From contig JAQFVV010000181.1 of the NCBI GenBank assembly GCA_028023455.1, positions 1,806,001-1,870,000 of the forward strand: a stretch of DNA of 64,000 bases. The letters run 5' to 3'. Made by a program: the position numbers and the translations under genes. The notes under the pieces were generated by a model. That model worked only from the letters and a program-made list of their open reading frames with translations, was not told the origin of the DNA and did not search any database. Below, piece by piece: positions 60,600 to 64,000 of the stretch. Positions within the stretch are counted from its first letter, which is position 1; each line of letters opens with the position of its first letter. Source of the DNA: Epiperipatus broadwayi (Eukaryota; Onychophora; Udeonychophora; Euonychophora; Peripatidae).

Positions 60600-60960
60600 A
60601 TTATTCACTTAGCTAATGAAATAAAAGGAAAAATTAGTTTTAAAAATCTAAAGCACTTTGACAAAAAAAAATTGTGTTAAACAAGGATATGTACTAACTT
60701 CAATTTTGTTTTCCATTTTGATTTTTAAAGCATTTTATAATTACCTTCATGTAAGATGTGAAATTTTAAATTTAAATTGCCTAAAAACAAAAACAAAAAT
60801 TTCATCTTTTTGGCTTCCTTCTACTTAATGATCTACAGAATCCTTTCTTGATGATTTGAATACAATCTATAAACAGTTTTGTTTTTAAAAAATTCAAGAC
60901 GTTTTTATCTGCCAGTAATGGAAAAAAAAAAATGTCAACAATCTTCTTTACCTTCATAAT
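60600..60960 (+). pseudogene. LINE reverse transcriptase fragment (same type as the 7.8-11 kb relic)
   Basis: Plus-strand reading ANEIKGKISFKNLKHFDKK, then after a frameshift CVKQGYVLTSILFSILIF. This matches the (H)E-x-M-K-G ... G-V-K-Q-G-C-V-L-A-P-T-L-F block that precedes the catalytic Asp pair in CR1/jockey-superfamily LINEs. A degenerate LKNSRRF near 60890 may correspond to the K-L-F-N-L-x-R-L block. The catalytic box is not readable. A short, dead fragment. Confidence 0.5.
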
Positions 60961-60999
60961 TGTCAACTTGAAACTATAAATCATGTTAACTATCTTTAT

Positions 61000-62110
61000 A
61001 GCTTTTTAGGTAAAAAAAAAAAAAAAAAAGCACATAGAAATTGGTGCACATGTTCCAATATTTCAAAACTGTCACATAACAAATGCATCTAAAAATAGAT
61101 CTGTTATTTTGTCCAATGAAATAGTTTTAAAAGTGGTAAAAAAAATTCATTTCAGAACTATAAGAATCTAAATATAAGGATAGTATGATGACAAGATCAG
61201 ATGAATTAACTTTCTGAGTAATTTTATAGAATCTACTATTTTAAAGGCATATCTTTGTTGGGTTAGATGGATAAAGATATGAATGGCAATAGAATTTTTA
61301 AAAAAAATATTTTATGATAAACATGAGCATGGTTTTTATATGAGAAATAGACCCAATTTTGTTATAAAGATCATGTTGAATATTTAAAGTGAAATATTGA
61401 TTACTATCACTGGAATGATATGGCAGAGGATAGAATAAAATAAAAAGCAAACAATTAGGCAAGATGTGAAATCTTTCAAAAAATAAAGTTCATAGCACAA
61501 ATTAAAAGATAATATCACAAGATATCAAATAAACATGATATGTTGCATGTATTTATAATTCATAAAGTGATTTATATAGTCATTACAAAGCATCTTACCT
61601 TTTTATTCTTGCTTTCCTATCTTAACTGCTGTTGTTCAAAAATTTAATTACAAATATTCATTTATAATTGGTACTAATGACTATGATGTTTTATAATATA
61701 TCTAAAATTAAAAATGCAATAATTTTTTTTAAAAAGTCGAATGTAATAAACTAATAGACATATTTATTATTTAAAAACACTGCACTCATTATAGCCAGGT
61801 AATATGAGTGAACAAACTCATTTCAATGAATCATTTAAAATACACATATACGCAATATATACATATAATAATTTTTACAATTATATTGTGAGTTACTAAT
61901 AATAAATGTTTGCACACCATAGTCCATATTAATGATTGCTTTCTGCAAATTGTCCCATTGGTTAAAAATTATTTTGACCAGCGCTTATTTACATTTTACT
62001 TTTGTAATGTTGACTTCAAAAATGGAATCAATTTTAAAATATTTATTAGCTTCTCTAGAATGTATAGTTGTGAAAGGAATTTGGATAAAAAAATATAGTA
62101 CCTTATTCAT
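61000..62110. other. A+T-rich non-coding stretch
   Basis: No gene or element recognised; possibly decayed downstream sequence of the LINE fragment. Confidence 0.5.
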
Positions 62111-62114
62111 AAGT

Positions 62115-62566
62115 TAAAACAGGCAAAACTCACTATACGTATTGCCACACACAGCAAGCTAGAGTAATCAATAGATGCCAGAAGGCTTGTGCATAAAATC
62201 CCCATCTAGTGCCTACTCATCCAATATCCCCAGACCAGTTTCTGGCTTGTGGCCTTCATCAGTGAGGAGGCTTGGATCTGAGAGCACTGCACCTAGATCT
62301 CAGGATCTGATGCAACCCTCTAGCAGCCACCTTTAATCTCCACTTAACTACAAAACTATGAGTCTTAAACTGAAAATACCTTAATGTTTTCAATCCAAGC
62401 CCATTACCTTATATAGTCATATGGCCACAAGCCAGAAACTAGTCTGAGGATATTGGATGAGTAAGCACTAGACGGGGATTTTATGCACAAGCCTTCTGGC
62501 ATCCATTGATTACTCTAGCTTGCTGTGTGTGGCAATACGTATAGTGAGTTTTGCCTGTTTTAACAA
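62115..62566. mobile_element. Foldback MITE, family 3 (GC-richer)
   Basis: The arms of about 145 bp (62115-62256 and 62420-62566) are some 96% reverse complementary. They begin GTTAAAACAGGCAAAACTCA and include TACGTATTGCCACACACAGC and ATGCCAGAAGGCTTGTG. The loop of about 160 bp has CTTCATCAGTGAGGAGGC next to the left arm and no ORF. The composition differs from the A+T-rich flanks, suggesting arrival by transposition. Superfamily unknown; a flanking TA would fit Tc1/mariner-like mobilisation, but I cannot establish it. Confidence 0.75.
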
Positions 62567-64000
62567 CAGTTATACACAAGCATAAGAAGTGGTGTTCATG
62601 TGATGTTTATTGGCTAATTCATAAGTGGTTCATAAGATTGTGCTTTCAATATATCTATTAGGCTATTAAGTATAATAATATTATAAAGACTTGGCTCTGA
62701 TATGCAATTACCTATGTAGAATATAAATGGCTCTATCCTTCCATAAAGAAAAATACAGCGCTTTAATTTCATAATTAACTAAAATTTTACTTTTGATAAT
62801 TAAGATTGTAAATAATCTTATGGCTATTTCTCTTTATTTATTGATGATAAATAGTATCCCTAAGAAAGTATGTATTCAGGATATTCTGCAAATCATAATA
62901 GTACTCTTAAAAAAAATTATATCACAGAATCTAATTATGACATGAGAACCTCATTATTGGTTGTCTCATTTCAATGTGTTTTCTTTGCCAAGGCACTATT
63001 TACATCTGGCATATAGATTTATTAATATAAAGTAATCAAAAAAATTGATGTAAACAATAAAAAGTTCATTTTTCATTTGTTAAAAAATGTTCCAGTTTTT
63101 CAAATGTGATTAATCAGAGAAATCTCTTTTCTATTCAATTATATTAGTTGATTTAACTATGTTTTCAAGATATAGCTTACTCTTTATATTAATTATTAAT
63201 TTTCTGTAAAATGAAATACACACAATTAATAATTCCACAGAAGGCTTAAAACCTAGATTAGCTTGCTATAATCTCAAGTATGTTAAATGCCAAATAAATG
63301 TCTTTTTTCAAATATTTGGTCATAGTTACGATAAAGGCTTCAACACAATATAAAAGAAATCTAAATGATTTTGTGGCAATTACCAATGATGCTGCCGCCT
63401 CAAAAATAGGTGTAGGTTCTGAGCATTCTTCCAGATTCCCATTAACTAATTAAATAAAATAAATAGTAGGATGGTTTTATTGCTTGAGAATTCTTAAGAA
63501 CTTGAGAATCAAAAGTGACAAAACTGGGCATGATCTGTGAATCTTAAACTCTAGAATCTTTCATTTTACGACCGTGATAACTTGCACAGGCCAAAATCAT
63601 GCAATGTGTAAATTATTTTACATCATTCTGAAATTTAGCATACAAAATTAGTTTAAACAAACATATGTTTGGAATATAAATATCTAAAATATATTTCTAA
63701 TTAATGAGCACTAATTCCTCATTTCTGACTATCTACCATTTATTTTTATCGTAACGAAAACTATTTCAGAAAAAAAAAATTGCCATTATATAAGCAATAT
63801 CAATATTAGTGAAAATGAAGTGACACAGCAATATTTTGTCAAAAATGATGATTATGAATAATTTTAAATTTGATCAAGTTCATTTTATTTAACAATCCAT
63901 TAAACAACCAGTATTATAATATAATGTCATCATGCATATTAATGAGCAATATATACACTCTTAATTTTCGCTTTATAGTATGTAGCTTTAATTGTATAAT
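62567..64000. other. A+T-rich non-coding stretch
   Basis: No gene, RNA gene or repeat recognised. Confidence 0.6.

Noticed and set aside
1-64000. CRISPR array, operon or bacterial origin of the window
   Set aside because: No regularly spaced repeats of CRISPR type, no dense ORFs or ribosome-binding sites; content is eukaryotic transposable elements.

Overview
This is a very A+T-rich stretch of animal nuclear DNA. It has no bacterial gene layout, and I found no convincing host protein-coding gene. What can be recognised is almost entirely transposable elements of invertebrate type, at all stages of decay: LINEs (an RTE/BovB-like family, a CR1/jockey-superfamily-like family and an unplaced zinc-knuckle fragment), a Penelope-like element, Ty3/gypsy-type LTR elements, a hAT element, palindromic foldback/MITE elements, tRNA-derived sequences and (TA)n microsatellites. 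The gypsy integrase looks arthropod-like to me, but the host (arthropod, mollusc or other invertebrate) cannot be fixed from the window. Element families were assigned by recalled motifs, not by any search.

Layout. 1-5.7 kb: A+T-rich DNA with a foldback element carrying a tRNA-like core. 5.7-7.7 kb: Penelope-like relic, minus strand, interrupted by a GC-richer block. 7.8-11 kb: decayed LINE (endonuclease plus RT), minus strand. 11.3-12 kb: 3' part of an RTE copy, plus strand. 13.2-13.6 kb: LINE C-terminal zinc-knuckle relic. 13.6-28.4 kb: mostly featureless A+T-rich DNA with minisatellites and a probable solo LTR (24.3-25.8 kb). 28.4-30.0 kb and 32.1-38.8 kb: two diverged copies of one segment. 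The second copy was split by a 3.5 kb LTR element and a 1.6 kb hAT element, and the first copy preserves both empty sites. 38.8-42.06 kb: an almost full-length RTE LINE with a few frame breaks. An Illumina adapter sequence lies inside it at 39933-39956. 42.2-44.1 and 46.4-48.6 kb: long TG...CA elements bounded by ATAT. 44.7-45.2 kb: a second foldback of the 0.2-0.6 kb family. 49.1-51.9 kb: an older full-length RTE relic, minus strand. 53.97-60.23 kb: a 6.3 kb structure with about 0.9 kb inverted terminal arms. It holds a gypsy-type integrase, a primer-binding-site-like sequence and a gag-like coiled-coil ORF in an abnormal order. 60.25-62.6 kb: two more foldback MITEs and a LINE RT fragment.

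The genes do not form a working pathway. The window is best read as a record of insertions into insertions. The most notable items are the inverted-arm gypsy-like structure, the repeated use of ATAT/(TA)n as a target by several LTR-type elements, the pair of paralogous empty sites, the tRNA-bearing foldbacks, and the sequencing adapter, which shows that at least one base-level stretch of the assembly is artificial.
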